40,790 nt of DNA from Clostridiales bacterium (GCA_019419995.1 JAHZHZ010000021.1:1-40790); one strand, 5' to 3'; counted from the stretch's first letter, positions 22,386-31,897 are shown. The notes: generated from the sequence alone by a model not told the origin. Made by a program: numbers and translations.

Positions 22386-23108
22386 ATGCTGAAAATTGAA
22401 AACTTGACCAAGACATACAAGGGCGGCAAGCGCGCCGTGAATGGTCTGAATCTGCACGTGGCGCCGGGAGATATCTATGGCTTTATCGGCCACAATGGCG
22501 CGGGAAAAACCACCACGCTAAAGTGTGTGGCGGGAATTTTGAACTTTGATGAGGGAAACATTTTTGTGGATGGGCATTCCATATCGGAAGAACCCATGCT
22601 TTGCAAGCAACGCATGGCATACATCCCTGACAATCCGGATTTGTATGAGTATTTGACGGGAATTCAGTATCTGAACTTTGTTTCAGACATCTACCAGGTC
22701 AACGCTGCTCAGCGCAACGAAGGGTATGAAAAGTATGGGGAGCTCTTTGAACTGACGCCTGCCCTGGGGGATTTGATTTCCAGCTATTCTCATGGTATGA
22801 AGCAAAAACTGGCGCTGATGGCGGCCCTGTGTCATGCGCCGAGGCTGTTGGTGCTGGATGAGCCTTTCGTAGGGCTTGATCCGAAGGCGGCGCTCATGCT
22901 GAAAAACAGCATGCACGAACTCTGCGCGCAGGGCGGAGCCATCTTCTTTTCCACCCACGTGTTGGATGTGGCGGAGAAGCTATGCAACAAGGTGGCCATC
23001 ATTAAAAACGGAGAACTGGTGGTATCTGGTCCCACGGCGGAACTGACCCAGGGCGAATCGCTGGAATCGCTGTTTATGGAGGTGGTGGAGCATGTTCAGG
23101 CAGATTAA
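22386..23108 (+). CDS. ABC transporter ATP-binding protein
   Basis: A 240-residue ATPase with Walker A GHNGAGKTT, signature YSHGMKQ, Walker B LLVLDEPFVG and H-loop STHVLD. It belongs to the single-domain ABC-2 exporter group. The frame opens far upstream, but ATG 22386, after GGAGGGGGAG, begins the domain MLKIENLTKTY. It overlaps the permease gene by 17 nt. The substrate is not evident; such pairs handle antibiotics, lipids, polysaccharides or sodium. Confidence 0.92.
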   Translation: MLKIENLTKTYKGGKRAVNGLNLHVAPGDIYGFIGHNGAGKTTTLKCVAGILNFDEGNIFVDGHSISEEPMLCKQRMAYIPDNPDLYEYLTGIQYLNFVSDIYQVNAAQRNEGYEKYGELFELTPALGDLISSYSHGMKQKLALMAALCHAPRLLVLDEPFVGLDPKAALMLKNSMHELCAQGGAIFFSTHVLDVAEKLCNKVAIIKNGELVVSGPTAELTQGESLESLFMEVVEHVQAD

Positions 23109-24684
23109 ATTGCTGACGGCTCTGCAAATTAAAAATATCTTCGGCATCAACGAGGCGCTGCACAGCCGGGACGCGAAGCGCAGGCGCCAGCTGTTGGGAA
23201 TGGCGGTGCTCTTTGCGTTCGTTGGGCTGGTCATATGTTTTTACGTGGCTTTGCTGAGCTATGGCCTGATCTATATCCAAATGGGCCAATTGGTTCCCGC
23301 ACTGCTGGCCGTGGTCGTTTCAGTGGTCATTCTGTGTTTTACCACGCTGCGTGCCGGTCCGGTGATTTATGATTTGGCCAGCTATGATCGGCTGATAGCC
23401 ATGCCGATAAGGCCCACGGCCATTGTGGTGAGCCGCTTTCTCACAATGTATGGCGCGGATGCCGGCCTTGCGCTGCTGGTGCTGCTGCCCGGCACCGTGG
23501 TCTATGGGCTGATGCTCCATCCCTCGGCGGCCTTTTATCCCCTAATGCTTTTGGGGGCGCTGGTTTTGCCGCTGATTCCCATGGCCTTGGCATTGCTATT
23601 GGGGGGATTGATTTATTTCATCTCTGCCCGGCTGCGCTGGCGAAACCTTGCGGTCATGGTTTTATCCATGCTGGCGCTCATGGCAATCATGGTGGGTTCC
23701 ATTCTGCTATCGGGAACCAAGTCCATGGACGTGAATCAGATGGCCAATATTACGGCCGGGGTGTCCGAGACACTGTGCGGCATTTTCCCACCAGCCGCTT
23801 GGTTTGCGGCAGGGGTGACCGAGGGAGCCTATTTGCAGTATTTAGCGCTCGTGCTGGTTTCTTTGGCGGTTTTTGCGTTGGTCGCGTGGATACTCGGTCA
23901 GAAGTTTCAAAAAATATGTGCATTGCTTACGGCTCGGGCTGGCCGTGGAAACTATGCGCTCAAAATGCAGGAGGAAAATAAGAGGAGTACTGCATTGTTC
24001 CGAAGGGAAATTCGGCGCTATTTTGCTTCTCCCGTGTATGTACTCAATACGCTCAGCGGTGGAATAATGGGTGTGCTGCTCTGTGTGGGCCTGTTGGTTG
24101 CCGGCGAGCGGATCGCGGCGGAGAGCTTCAATCTGCCGTGGGCGTCGTTTGCGAATTATGCGCCGCTCTTGCTGGCCTTTATGCTGGTGATTTCTCCGAG
24201 CACCAGCTGCGCAATTTCCATGGAGGGAAAACAGTTCTGGATGATCTGTAGCCTGCCGGTGAGATCGTCAGAAATCTATTGGGCGAAGATAAAAGTGCAG
24301 TTGTGCGTCGGACTGCCCTGCTGGGTCGTTTGCGAAGCAATGCTGATGATCGCGCTCAACCCCTCGGGAGTGCAGCTGGTGTGGATGATTCTGGCGCCGC
24401 TGGGATATCTTTTCTTTGGCGCGGTTTTAGGCTTGTGGATGAATTTGAAAATGCCAATGCTCCACTGGGAGAGCGAACGTCAGCCTGTCAAACAGAGCAG
24501 GGCTGTAAGCTTTATGGTGCTTGCGGGCTTTGCCAGCATTTTATTGGTGGGGGCAGTGATGTATTTTATTCCGGATGGGCTGATGCTGCCGCTGCAGGTC
24601 CTGGTCATCTGTGGGCTTTGGGCAGCTACGTGGCTATTTTGGCGGAGCTGTCTGCGCATACCGTTGAATGAGATCGATGGGTAA
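23092..24684 (+). CDS. ABC-2 type permease-like membrane protein
   Basis: A 530-residue integral membrane protein with roughly twelve hydrophobic segments in two halves separated by a charged loop (residues about 280-310, rich in Lys, Arg and Glu). This is about double the usual ABC-2 permease and fits the large putative exporter type found next to single ATPases in Clostridia. It overlaps the ATPase gene by 17 nt, so they form one transporter. No sequence feature gives the substrate. Confidence 0.8.
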   Translation: MFRQIKLLTALQIKNIFGINEALHSRDAKRRRQLLGMAVLFAFVGLVICFYVALLSYGLIYIQMGQLVPALLAVVVSVVILCFTTLRAGPVIYDLASYDRLIAMPIRPTAIVVSRFLTMYGADAGLALLVLLPGTVVYGLMLHPSAAFYPLMLLGALVLPLIPMALALLLGGLIYFISARLRWRNLAVMVLSMLALMAIMVGSILLSGTKSMDVNQMANITAGVSETLCGIFPPAAWFAAGVTEGAYLQYLALVLVSLAVFALVAWILGQKFQKICALLTARAGRGNYALKMQEENKRSTALFRREIRRYFASPVYVLNTLSGGIMGVLLCVGLLVAGERIAAESFNLPWASFANYAPLLLAFMLVISPSTSCAISMEGKQFWMICSLPVRSSEIYWAKIKVQLCVGLPCWVVCEAMLMIALNPSGVQLVWMILAPLGYLFFGAVLGLWMNLKMPMLHWESERQPVKQSRAVSFMVLAGFASILLVGAVMYFIPDGLMLPLQVLVICGLWAATWLFWRSCLRIPLNEIDG

Positions 24685-24740
24685 GCCCCCTGGACTTTGT
24701 ATAGTTATATTGAGAAAGGATTAAGTTCATTTAAATCTCT

Positions 24741-24768
24741 TTGCTTCCACCTATATTTGTTGTATAAT
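24741..24768 (+). promoter_or_regulatory. Promoter of metV-metF
   Basis: TTGCTT (24741-24746), a 16-bp spacer and TATAAT (24763-24768). The 75-nt leader to the GTG start shows no recognisable folate or SAM riboswitch. Confidence 0.65.
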
Positions 24769-24843
24769 ATGTTTATCAGCAGGAGCCGTGCCCAGTGGGA
24801 AAATGGGGCGTGCGTCCGTGCAGATTGCAAGGAGGTCAAAAGC

Positions 24844-25494
24844 GTGATTGTATCAAAGAGGAAGCCCGTTGAAGAAGTGCTTGCCATGCTCAAGGGCGTG
24901 AAGCGGGTCGCGATTTGCGGCTGCCATGAGTGTGCGTTGGCCTGTAAGGTCGGCGGTGACGATGAAGTTGCGGAGTGGAAGCAGTTGCTTGAATCTAAGG
25001 GCTTTGTGGTCACCGGAACAGCGATGCCCACGGAGAGCTGTCTGAACTTCCATGTTCGCAAAGCCGCCAAGGAATTGATGAAGGGTCAGCCTGAAGCTGT
25101 GCTCTCTCTGGCCTGTGGATCCGGCATTCAGACGGTTGCGCAGCAGATGAAGGGCATTCCTGTGTATCCCGGCAGCAATACCATGTTTATCGGTCAGGTG
25201 GAGCGTGTGGGACATTTCAATGAAATGTGCCGCATGTGTGGCGACTGCGTGTTGGGCCGGACGGGCGCCATTTGTCCTGTGACAAAGTGCGCAAAATCTC
25301 TGGTCAATGGGCCCTGCGGTGGCGCAAAGAATGGCAAATGCGAAGTGAATCCTGAGAATGACTGCGCATGGATCATGATTTACAACAAGCTCAAGGATCT
25401 GAATCAACTGGACAAGCTGAGCGAGACCATTGAGGATAAGGATTACGACGGCAAGAGCTGGCCGCGCACGGTAGATTTGAGGGAGGTACAGTAA
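24844..25494 (+). CDS. metV: MetV, iron-sulfur/zinc subunit of methylenetetrahydrofolate reductase
   Basis: A 216-residue partner of MetF in the acetogen-type enzyme. The N-terminus has a cysteine cluster (C25, C27, C30, C34) and the C-terminal half has CRMCGDC, CPVTKC and GPCGGAKNGKC, the methylene-THF reductase C-terminal domain that binds Fe-S or Zn. In acetogens MetV and MetF form a complex reducing methylene-THF to methyl-THF in the Wood-Ljungdahl pathway. The start is a GTG at 24844 with AAGGAGG eight nt upstream; the frame is open earlier but overlaps the promoter. No rnfC2 or hydrogenase-like electron input gene is adjacent. Confidence 0.9.
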   Translation: MIVSKRKPVEEVLAMLKGVKRVAICGCHECALACKVGGDDEVAEWKQLLESKGFVVTGTAMPTESCLNFHVRKAAKELMKGQPEAVLSLACGSGIQTVAQQMKGIPVYPGSNTMFIGQVERVGHFNEMCRMCGDCVLGRTGAICPVTKCAKSLVNGPCGGAKNGKCEVNPENDCAWIMIYNKLKDLNQLDKLSETIEDKDYDGKSWPRTVDLREVQ

Positions 25495-26418
25495 ATGAGC
25501 GTACTTGGACAGGCCCTTGAAAACGGGATATTTGGTGTAACTGCGGAAATGGCGCCGCCCAAGGGCTGTGATTTTTCTGAGGAAATGAAGGTTGCGGAAT
25601 GCCTGAAGGGCATTGTGCATGGCGTAAACGTTACGGATATGCAGTCCGCCTCCCTGAAGGCCAGTTCTCTGGGATTTTGCATTGCTTTGAAGCAACATGG
25701 ACTGGAGCCCATCATTCAGATGACTGGCCGGGATCGTTCACGGATGGCGATTATGGGAGATATGCTCTCTGCGGCAGCCTTTGGCATTGATACGATGTTG
25801 GCGCTGACGGGCGATCATACCAGCGTAGGCGATTGCAAAGCCTCCAAGCCGGTATTTGATCTGGATTCTGTGGGCATTTTGAAGATGCTTTCCAAGATGG
25901 AGGCCACGGGCAAGGACTGTGGCGGCAATGACTTGAGCTCTACGCCTCATTTTTACAAGGGCGCGGCCGTGACGCCGGTATATGAGCCCATTTTCCTTCA
26001 GATCAATAAGCTGAAGAAGAAAGTGGATGCGGGCGCCAAGTATGTGCAGACCCAGGGCATTTTTACGGTGGAAGCGCTGGAAACCTTCATGAATGAGGTG
26101 GAGAAGGCCAACATTAAGGTGCACGTGATGGCGGGAATCATTCCGCTGAAGGCAGCGGGCATGGCAAAGTACATGAATGAAAATGTTCCCGGAATCGCCG
26201 TGCCGGACGATCAGATCGCTCGCCTGGCCGCGGCAGCCGCCGAAGGCAAGGAAAAGGGCGTTAAAGGTTTGCCGGCACAGGTGGGTGTGGAAATGGCAGC
26301 AGCCCTCTGCAAGGAAATCAAGGAGCGCAAGCTCTGCGACGGCATTCATCTGATGACCATCGGAGCAGAGGCAAAGATTCCGACGATTCTGGAAAAGGCA
26401 GGAATTTCCATCGCCTGA
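25495..26418 (+). CDS. metF: Methylenetetrahydrofolate reductase
   Basis: A flavin TIM-barrel enzyme, 307 residues, reducing 5,10-methylene-THF to 5-methyl-THF. Recognisable blocks are TAEMAPPKG with the catalytic Glu, PIIQMTGRDRSR, LALTGDHTSVGD, the YVQTQGIF barrel strand and VMAGIIPL. It begins on the base after the metV stop with GGGAGG upstream, so the two subunits are co-translated. With acsB at the right end of the window, a role in the acetyl-CoA pathway is likely, besides supplying methyl groups for methionine. Confidence 0.95.
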   Translation: MSVLGQALENGIFGVTAEMAPPKGCDFSEEMKVAECLKGIVHGVNVTDMQSASLKASSLGFCIALKQHGLEPIIQMTGRDRSRMAIMGDMLSAAAFGIDTMLALTGDHTSVGDCKASKPVFDLDSVGILKMLSKMEATGKDCGGNDLSSTPHFYKGAAVTPVYEPIFLQINKLKKKVDAGAKYVQTQGIFTVEALETFMNEVEKANIKVHVMAGIIPLKAAGMAKYMNENVPGIAVPDDQIARLAAAAAEGKEKGVKGLPAQVGVEMAAALCKEIKERKLCDGIHLMTIGAEAKIPTILEKAGISIA

Positions 26419-26438
26419 AATTGATTTTCTATTCACTG

Positions 26439-26472
26439 ATCCCCGCGCATGGAGCAAAGCGCGGGGATTTTT
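26439..26472 (+). terminator. Terminator after metF
   Basis: Perfect 10-bp stem ATCCCCGCGC/GCGCGGGGAT followed by TTTT. The converging spoIVFB gene ends 57 nt further on. Confidence 0.93.
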
Positions 26473-26528
26473 GTCCGTCGATCAGAGCCTTCAGGCATCG
26501 ATTGAGCAAGAGCCGCGATCACTGGAAA

Positions 26529-27440
26529 TCATGAACTGTACGAGTACTTTGGGGGAGTTGGGCAAAGCTGGTAACTGCCCAGAGAACCAATGGCCGTATC
26601 CGGTGTACCGCCGTCCATTAAAAAGCGTACAATGCTGCGGCCGTCAATGATGCCTGAAGGGATTCCATTGACCGTCAGCAGAAACCAGTCTCTCTCCCTG
26701 GGGCGCAACAACTTTAATGCGCTGTGGGCGCTGGTAGATGCGTCCAATTGATAGAAGCGTGCGGGGCAGGGATTTTGATCCGCTGCCAGCGTTTCATCCA
26801 TTCGTCGCAAACGGGAAATGCCCAGGGCAGCTCGTTCGTCCCTTTCAGAAGCGATAATAAAGATAGCGGCCAGCAGAAGGGTCAGATTCCATTTTCCATA
26901 TTGAATCCCGCCCCACAGGGTTCCCACAAGCAGTGCGGCCGCCAGCAGGCGGCCCAACAACCGGCAGATATAGAAGGAACGTACTTCGCCCAGGGGGCGC
27001 TGAAGTAGGGCATAGAGCAAACGTCCGCCATCCAGTGGCAAGGCTGGCAACAGGTTAAAGAGCATTAAGACGATGTGGGGTTGTATCCATGAGGATGCCC
27101 GCGCAGAAGCGATTATGTGCCACTGCGCGAGGGCGGCTATCAATATGGTACACACTAGATTGATCAGAGGCCCGGCAACTGCTACGGCTGCCAACTGGCC
27201 GGAGGTAAGGCCATAGGGGTTTTCAATGCGTGCGCTTCCGCCAAAGGGCATGAGGCGAATTTCAGATATTTCCACATGGGCAAGCCTGGCGGCCACAAGA
27301 TGTCCCAGCTCATGAAGCGTAAGAGCCAGCATCAGTGGTCCGATGGCTCCTCGCATTCCCAGACGCATGGCCAATAATGGCATGATCAGCGCCAATAAGG
27401 GGAGCGCGAACTGGACGCCCAGAAGCCGAAAACGAATCAC
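26529..27440 (-). CDS. spoIVFB: SpoIVFB-like site-2 protease
   Basis: An intramembrane metalloprotease of the M50 family, 303 residues. The zinc motif HELGH is at 43-47 and the third ligand is D137 in LPLDGGR, within four to six membrane segments. A C-terminal region (about 212-300) resembles a CBS domain, as in SpoIVFB, where it senses ATP. In sporulating Bacillota this enzyme cleaves pro-sigma-K in the outer forespore membrane. Its start overlaps the spoIVFA stop by 4 nt, as in the classical spoIVFAB pair, which supports the assignment. Confidence 0.88.
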   Translation of the reverse strand: MIRFRLLGVQFALPLLALIMPLLAMRLGMRGAIGPLMLALTLHELGHLVAARLAHVEISEIRLMPFGGSARIENPYGLTSGQLAAVAVAGPLINLVCTILIAALAQWHIIASARASSWIQPHIVLMLFNLLPALPLDGGRLLYALLQRPLGEVRSFYICRLLGRLLAAALLVGTLWGGIQYGKWNLTLLLAAIFIIASERDERAALGISRLRRMDETLAADQNPCPARFYQLDASTSAHSALKLLRPRERDWFLLTVNGIPSGIIDGRSIVRFLMDGGTPDTAIGSLGSYQLCPTPPKYSYSS

Positions 27441-28114
27441 AGGCCCATCATCTCCGTGGGATCGCAGTTCTCGCCATTTTGGCGAAGTTCAAAATAGACG
27501 CTGTCTGCGCTGGTGCCTATCACGCCGCCCTGCAGCACCTGGTCGCCGGTTTCGAGAAAAACCTGTGCGATATTTGCCGTCACACTTTCCCGACCATCAC
27601 CATGGTCGATCAAAACCCCAAAGCTCCCATCGGATAGGGGGCTTACAGCAGCGATGGTGCCATCGGCGACGGCGCAGACGGAAGAACCTGGATCTGTAGA
27701 AAACATCAGCCAGCTTTGCGTAGCGCTGTACGGGTGGGTCAGTTCCCCCTGCACAGGGCGCTGAAGTTCGTGATCCCCGGAAAGGTTAAAAAATACCAGC
27801 GCTGACTCCGGCATCAATTTCTGCACAAAGGAGAGCTGACCCAGGGTATCGTCCAGATCGACTTTCATGGTCAGCGCTTGCTCAATTCCTTGAGAGGCCT
27901 TGATGGCCCAAGGTTGCTGGATGTTCCCCAGGGCAAGGATGCCCAGAAGAATTGCGCAGGCAAGGAAACTGTTTCTCAAAAGGCGTTCCTGGAAAGTCAA
28001 TCTCGTCTTGATGCGTATTTTTCTTGTAGAGCGCACGGTTTTTGTGCTCTGTGTGCCTTCCGACGTGGGTGCATTGGCCGTGTGGATTAAAAGTTTTAAA
28101 TTCTCTGAAGCCAT
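27437..28114 (-). CDS. spoIVFA: SpoIVFA-like LytM-domain protein
   Basis: A 225-residue bitopic membrane protein: a basic N-terminal cytoplasmic part (residues 1-47), one membrane segment (about 48-65) and an outer LytM/M23 domain (about 125-220). The peptidase fold is visible (VCAVADGTI, GFGVLIDHGDG-like GVLIDHGDG, GDQVLQGGVIG, VYFELRQNG), but the first zinc-ligand region lacks the usual H-x3-D, so it is probably not an active peptidase, as for SpoIVFA, which holds and inhibits SpoIVFB. Its ribosome binding site GGAGGG lies inside a hairpin (28121-28157). Confidence 0.82.
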   Translation of the reverse strand: MASENLKLLIHTANAPTSEGTQSTKTVRSTRKIRIKTRLTFQERLLRNSFLACAILLGILALGNIQQPWAIKASQGIEQALTMKVDLDDTLGQLSFVQKLMPESALVFFNLSGDHELQRPVQGELTHPYSATQSWLMFSTDPGSSVCAVADGTIAAVSPLSDGSFGVLIDHGDGRESVTANIAQVFLETGDQVLQGGVIGTSADSVYFELRQNGENCDPTEMMGL

Positions 28115-28120
28115 AGAAAA

Positions 28121-28157
28121 TCCCTCCTGTCTCGAAAGCTTATGCGGACAAGAGGGA
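28121..28157 (-). promoter_or_regulatory. Hairpin covering the spoIVFA ribosome binding site
   Basis: TCCCTC-c-TGTC pairs with GACA-a-GAGGGA. On the minus strand the 3' arm contains GGAGGG, the spoIVFA ribosome binding site, followed by TTTTC and ATG. The element could be an intrinsic terminator after rodA, or a structure that masks the site so that the sporulation genes are poorly translated from the long growth transcript. Confidence 0.6.
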
Positions 28158-28172
28158 TTTTTGAATAAGGAA

Positions 28173-29408
28173 TCAAAGTTTACGCGTTCTGGTGATGTTT
28201 ACACGGCGATGGCTTTCCTTTTTCTTGGAACGCATGATGACGTTTTCAGCCAGGCCGATGGCCATCATGTTGGTGAGCATGTTGGAGCCTCCATAGCTCA
28301 TGAAGGGCAGGGGAATGCCTGTGACGGGTAGCAGACCGATAACCATGCAGATATTTTCTACCACGTGGAAGATCAGCATCGCCAGTACACCGATGATGAT
28401 ATAGGAACCAAAGGGATCATCAATTTTAAAGCTCTGATAGATCAGTCTGGCAAAGAGCAGTGCGTAAGCCAGCACCAGCGCGCAGGTGCCCACCAAACCA
28501 AAGGACTCGCCCACTACGGCAAAGATGAAATCGGTGTGGTCATCGGAGATATAGCCCAGCGAGGCGAAACTACCCGGGGAAATCAGACCTTTTCCGAACA
28601 GGCCGCCCGATCCCAAGGCAATTTGGCCGTTGATTACCTGTCGCGCTTCATCAGGATAGGATTCAGGATCCAGCCAGATGAGGATTCGGGTCAGGCGAAA
28701 ACTATCCGATGCCGAATTGTTCATAAAATACCATACGGGAATCAGTACCAGTATGCCACAGGCCAACACGCTGAGAATGAATTTGTAATTGGTGCCTGAA
28801 ACCCACACGAACACACAAAATACGGCCAGATAGACCAGTGCTGTGCCAACGTCAGGCTGAGCCACAATCAAAATCAGCGGTAGAGCCATGTACAGCACCA
28901 GTGGAAGGATATCCCGCATATTCATGACCGGTTTGACGCGGGCGGAGAATGCGCGGGCAAAGGCAATGATGATAATTACCTTGCCAAGTTCCGAGGGCTG
29001 GAAACCGCGGTCATTGCCCCAATTGAAGAAGGCGGACATGTTGCCACGCCCCTTTTCTACGCCCAACACCAGCAGCAGCATGATCAAGTTTGCGGCATAC
29101 AGAATGTTAGCGTATTTGCCATAGAGTTCGTAGCTGAAATAGATGATGACGAACATGGCAGCGATACCCGCCAGGATCCATAACAGCTGTAGACGGGGAT
29201 AGGTGAGGGATTGAGTGCTCAGCATGTCCATAATCGTTGCGGGTTTTTCCGTAACTTCTGAACTGGTGGCACTGAAGATGGTGACTACGCCGAAGAGCGA
29301 TATTCCGATGACGATGAGAAACAGCGGCCAGTCAAAATAGCGCATGAGACTTCGGTCAAACCTGTTTTCACGCAGTCCCTTAAAGAACGCAATAATTCTT
29401 GAGAACAT
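28173..29408 (-). CDS. rodA: RodA, SEDS-family peptidoglycan glycosyltransferase
   Basis: Polymerises lipid II into glycan strands during cell elongation. A 411-residue protein with about ten membrane segments and the SEDS hallmarks: GRGNMSAFFNWG and QPSELGKV in the first half, FVAVVGESFGLVG-like FAVVGESFGLVG, and the C-terminal TGIPLPFMSYGGSNM. The start has GGAG six nt upstream. It lies 29 nt after mrdA, its cognate transpeptidase. Assignment as RodA rather than FtsW or SpoVE rests on the mre/mrdA context. Confidence 0.93.
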   Translation of the reverse strand: MFSRIIAFFKGLRENRFDRSLMRYFDWPLFLIVIGISLFGVVTIFSATSSEVTEKPATIMDMLSTQSLTYPRLQLLWILAGIAAMFVIIYFSYELYGKYANILYAANLIMLLLVLGVEKGRGNMSAFFNWGNDRGFQPSELGKVIIIIAFARAFSARVKPVMNMRDILPLVLYMALPLILIVAQPDVGTALVYLAVFCVFVWVSGTNYKFILSVLACGILVLIPVWYFMNNSASDSFRLTRILIWLDPESYPDEARQVINGQIALGSGGLFGKGLISPGSFASLGYISDDHTDFIFAVVGESFGLVGTCALVLAYALLFARLIYQSFKIDDPFGSYIIIGVLAMLIFHVVENICMVIGLLPVTGIPLPFMSYGGSNMLTNMMAIGLAENVIMRSKKKESHRRVNITRTRKL

Positions 29409-29437
29409 GAGTTGCTCCTTTGAAGATCAGCACAGAT

Positions 29438-31897
29438 TCAGTTGGCAATGCTGAAATCGAGGCCTACCTGCGTGTTTTCCGTGCTGCCAAGGTTATCCAG
29501 ATAGTAAGTAATGGTGTCAATGACTGCCTGGGAGACGTAACCGGCTGAATATCCGTTTTGTACGTAGCAGACCACCACGATCTTGGGATCATCCTGGGGT
29601 GCGTAAGCCACCATCCAGGCGTTGTTTTCTACGTCCAATTCGGTTCTCTGAGATGTACCGGTTTTTGCGGAGATCTTGTATTTAGATTCCTTGAAGTATT
29701 TACTGGCGGTACCGCCGCTCTCTTCGTCAGTAACTTCCGACATGCCTTCCTGGATCAGTTCGTAATACTTGGGATCCGTGTCGATCTGGTTGGCAACAAC
29801 GGGTTGTTTTTCTAGAATGACTTCGCCGTCCGCGGAAATAATTTTATCAACGATTTGGGCGTCGTACACCGTGCCTCCGTTACAGATGGCGGAAACGTAC
29901 CGGGCTACGGCGACGGGGGTTACCTGCGTAATGGACTGACCGATAGCATCCATGATGGTTTCATTTTCTACCCAGAAGATGTCGTTTAAGTAAGAGGTGA
30001 CCTCGTTGCCCAGATAATTGTTGGTGATATAGCTCTTGGGCAGGCCCAGATCATATTGGAGTACATCCTGAATGGGCTTAATCCACTCGCTCTTGCTGCT
30101 GTAGGAAACGGCAATTTTCATCAGAGAGAGAATCACTTCATTTTTTAATTCTTCACTGACTTCCATGTTGCGTTCCGCGGCAATTTCATCGATCATTTCT
30201 TTCAGAGAGTTGTAGGTAATGAGCGGCTTTGCCGTTTGCTGTTGATCGACGGGCAAATCGGGATCATACAGCATGTCCTGATTTCCCACGATGGATGTGG
30301 ATTCTCCCGGCAATTCAATATTGGTTTTGGAAGTCAGGCCAAGGGCGGCTGCCCACTGATACAGGCGGGTGACTCCCAGCTTATAGCCGATGGTGTAAAA
30401 GAAGTAGTTGCAGGAGTTCTTGATGGCGGCCACAACCGTCTGATTTTGCTGATGCTTCCAACGCTCCTCGTTGCTGATCCAGCATTTGGCAGGATTGGTT
30501 TTATTGGTTTCAACAAAGGCGCCGGCGTCGTTGATAATGCTGTTTTCATCAATGACGTGTTCAGAGAGAGCGGCAAGCGCCGTGCAGAGCTTAAAGATAG
30601 AACCTGGCGCGTCGCGGGTGGAAATGGCTCGATTATACAGGGGATCGTTGGCATTGAGCAATTCATTCCACATGGCATTGTTGACCTGGCCGCCGTTAAA
30701 CATGGAGAGATCATAGTCCGGATAACTCACCATACCCAATACTTTGCCCGTATTGGGGTCCATGGCGACCATGGCGCCGGATTCTGCCAAGCTGATTTCC
30801 CAATCGTTTTCTTCATATTTCTGCAGGATTTCCTCGTTCACATCCTGCCAGTATTCACGTTTCATCTGTTCTTCCTGAACAGCATGAATTTCTTCTATGC
30901 GCTCGATCAGCGTCTCGCGCATGACCTTTTGCAGGCCTATATCAATGGTTAAGACCACGGAGTTGCCATCGGTGGGGGCCACATAATTCAGGTCCCGAAC
31001 CACCTTGCCGCGGGTATTGACTTCCACTTCGCGGCTGCCCTGGCGATAGGAAATGTAGGGGGAAAGCTGATCTTCCAGGGAATATTCCACGCCGGCGGCG
31101 CCGATAAAGGCGTCGTTGGGATAGCCCTGGCTTTGATACGTTTCCAACTGAGAAGCGGAAATTTTGCTGATGTAACCGGTGATATGGCAGGCCGTGGTTC
31201 CCTGGGGATAGACGCGGGTTGAACTTTCTGTGATATCTATGCCATCCAATTCCATGGACCGGGACTCAATTTCAGATACGGTCTCAAAGCCCACATTATA
31301 GGCGATGGTGACGGGCATGGAATTAAAGGCATTCATTCGTGATTCCTGCCACAGAGCCAGTACCTTTACCGTCGTATCTTCATCCAAATCGTCGGGAATG
31401 CAATATTTTTCCAACAGAGTAGGATACAAAAGCTCTTCTTCCACGTTGCTCATGTAAAAATTCGTGCGCCATTGACGCTCTCGGGAAGCCTCGACAGCTT
31501 CTGAACTGGAACCTGAATCAAAATGCCAAACGCCGTTTTCATCTTTCTTCATCCAGAAGTCATTGACGGTGGTCTTGCCGTTGGATTCAATCAGGCGGAT
31601 CACATCAATGAGAACTTGGGTATATGCGGCGCGGTCTTCTTCACTGGATTTCGTCGGGTCGCGGTAGAAAGTTACGTTCCAGCTGGTTTCATCGTAGGCC
31701 AGCGGAACCATGTTGGTATCGTAAATAGTTCCGCGCTTGCCGTAGGTAGTCACCGTTTTGGTGGAACGGGTTTCAGCGCGGCTCTCATAGGTTTCAGAAT
31801 TCTTCATGATCATGGTATTCAAGCGGACAAACACAGCCACAAATACCAGAACCAGAATGCCGGAGAGCATCAACAGTCGATTTTTGTAGGGCTTCAA
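29438..31897 (-). CDS. mrdA: Class B penicillin-binding protein 2 (elongasome transpeptidase)
   Basis: Cross-links peptidoglycan together with RodA. The 819-residue protein has an N-terminal membrane anchor (about 8-27), a pedestal dimer domain and a transpeptidase domain with S433-x2-K436 (SIFK), S495-C-N497 and K745-T-G. An insertion of about 110 residues (540-650) follows the SxN motif, and the protein is long for PBP2, as often in Clostridia. The start is a TTG overlapping the mreD stop, with GGGAGGTGA upstream. Confidence 0.94.
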   Translation of the reverse strand: MKPYKNRLLMLSGILVLVFVAVFVRLNTMIMKNSETYESRAETRSTKTVTTYGKRGTIYDTNMVPLAYDETSWNVTFYRDPTKSSEEDRAAYTQVLIDVIRLIESNGKTTVNDFWMKKDENGVWHFDSGSSSEAVEASRERQWRTNFYMSNVEEELLYPTLLEKYCIPDDLDEDTTVKVLALWQESRMNAFNSMPVTIAYNVGFETVSEIESRSMELDGIDITESSTRVYPQGTTACHITGYISKISASQLETYQSQGYPNDAFIGAAGVEYSLEDQLSPYISYRQGSREVEVNTRGKVVRDLNYVAPTDGNSVVLTIDIGLQKVMRETLIERIEEIHAVQEEQMKREYWQDVNEEILQKYEENDWEISLAESGAMVAMDPNTGKVLGMVSYPDYDLSMFNGGQVNNAMWNELLNANDPLYNRAISTRDAPGSIFKLCTALAALSEHVIDENSIINDAGAFVETNKTNPAKCWISNEERWKHQQNQTVVAAIKNSCNYFFYTIGYKLGVTRLYQWAAALGLTSKTNIELPGESTSIVGNQDMLYDPDLPVDQQQTAKPLITYNSLKEMIDEIAAERNMEVSEELKNEVILSLMKIAVSYSSKSEWIKPIQDVLQYDLGLPKSYITNNYLGNEVTSYLNDIFWVENETIMDAIGQSITQVTPVAVARYVSAICNGGTVYDAQIVDKIISADGEVILEKQPVVANQIDTDPKYYELIQEGMSEVTDEESGGTASKYFKESKYKISAKTGTSQRTELDVENNAWMVAYAPQDDPKIVVVCYVQNGYSAGYVSQAVIDTITYYLDNLGSTENTQVGLDFSIAN

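Noticed and set aside
24769..24843. A folate or SAM riboswitch before metV
   Set aside because: None of the conserved cores of these riboswitches could be found in the short leader.
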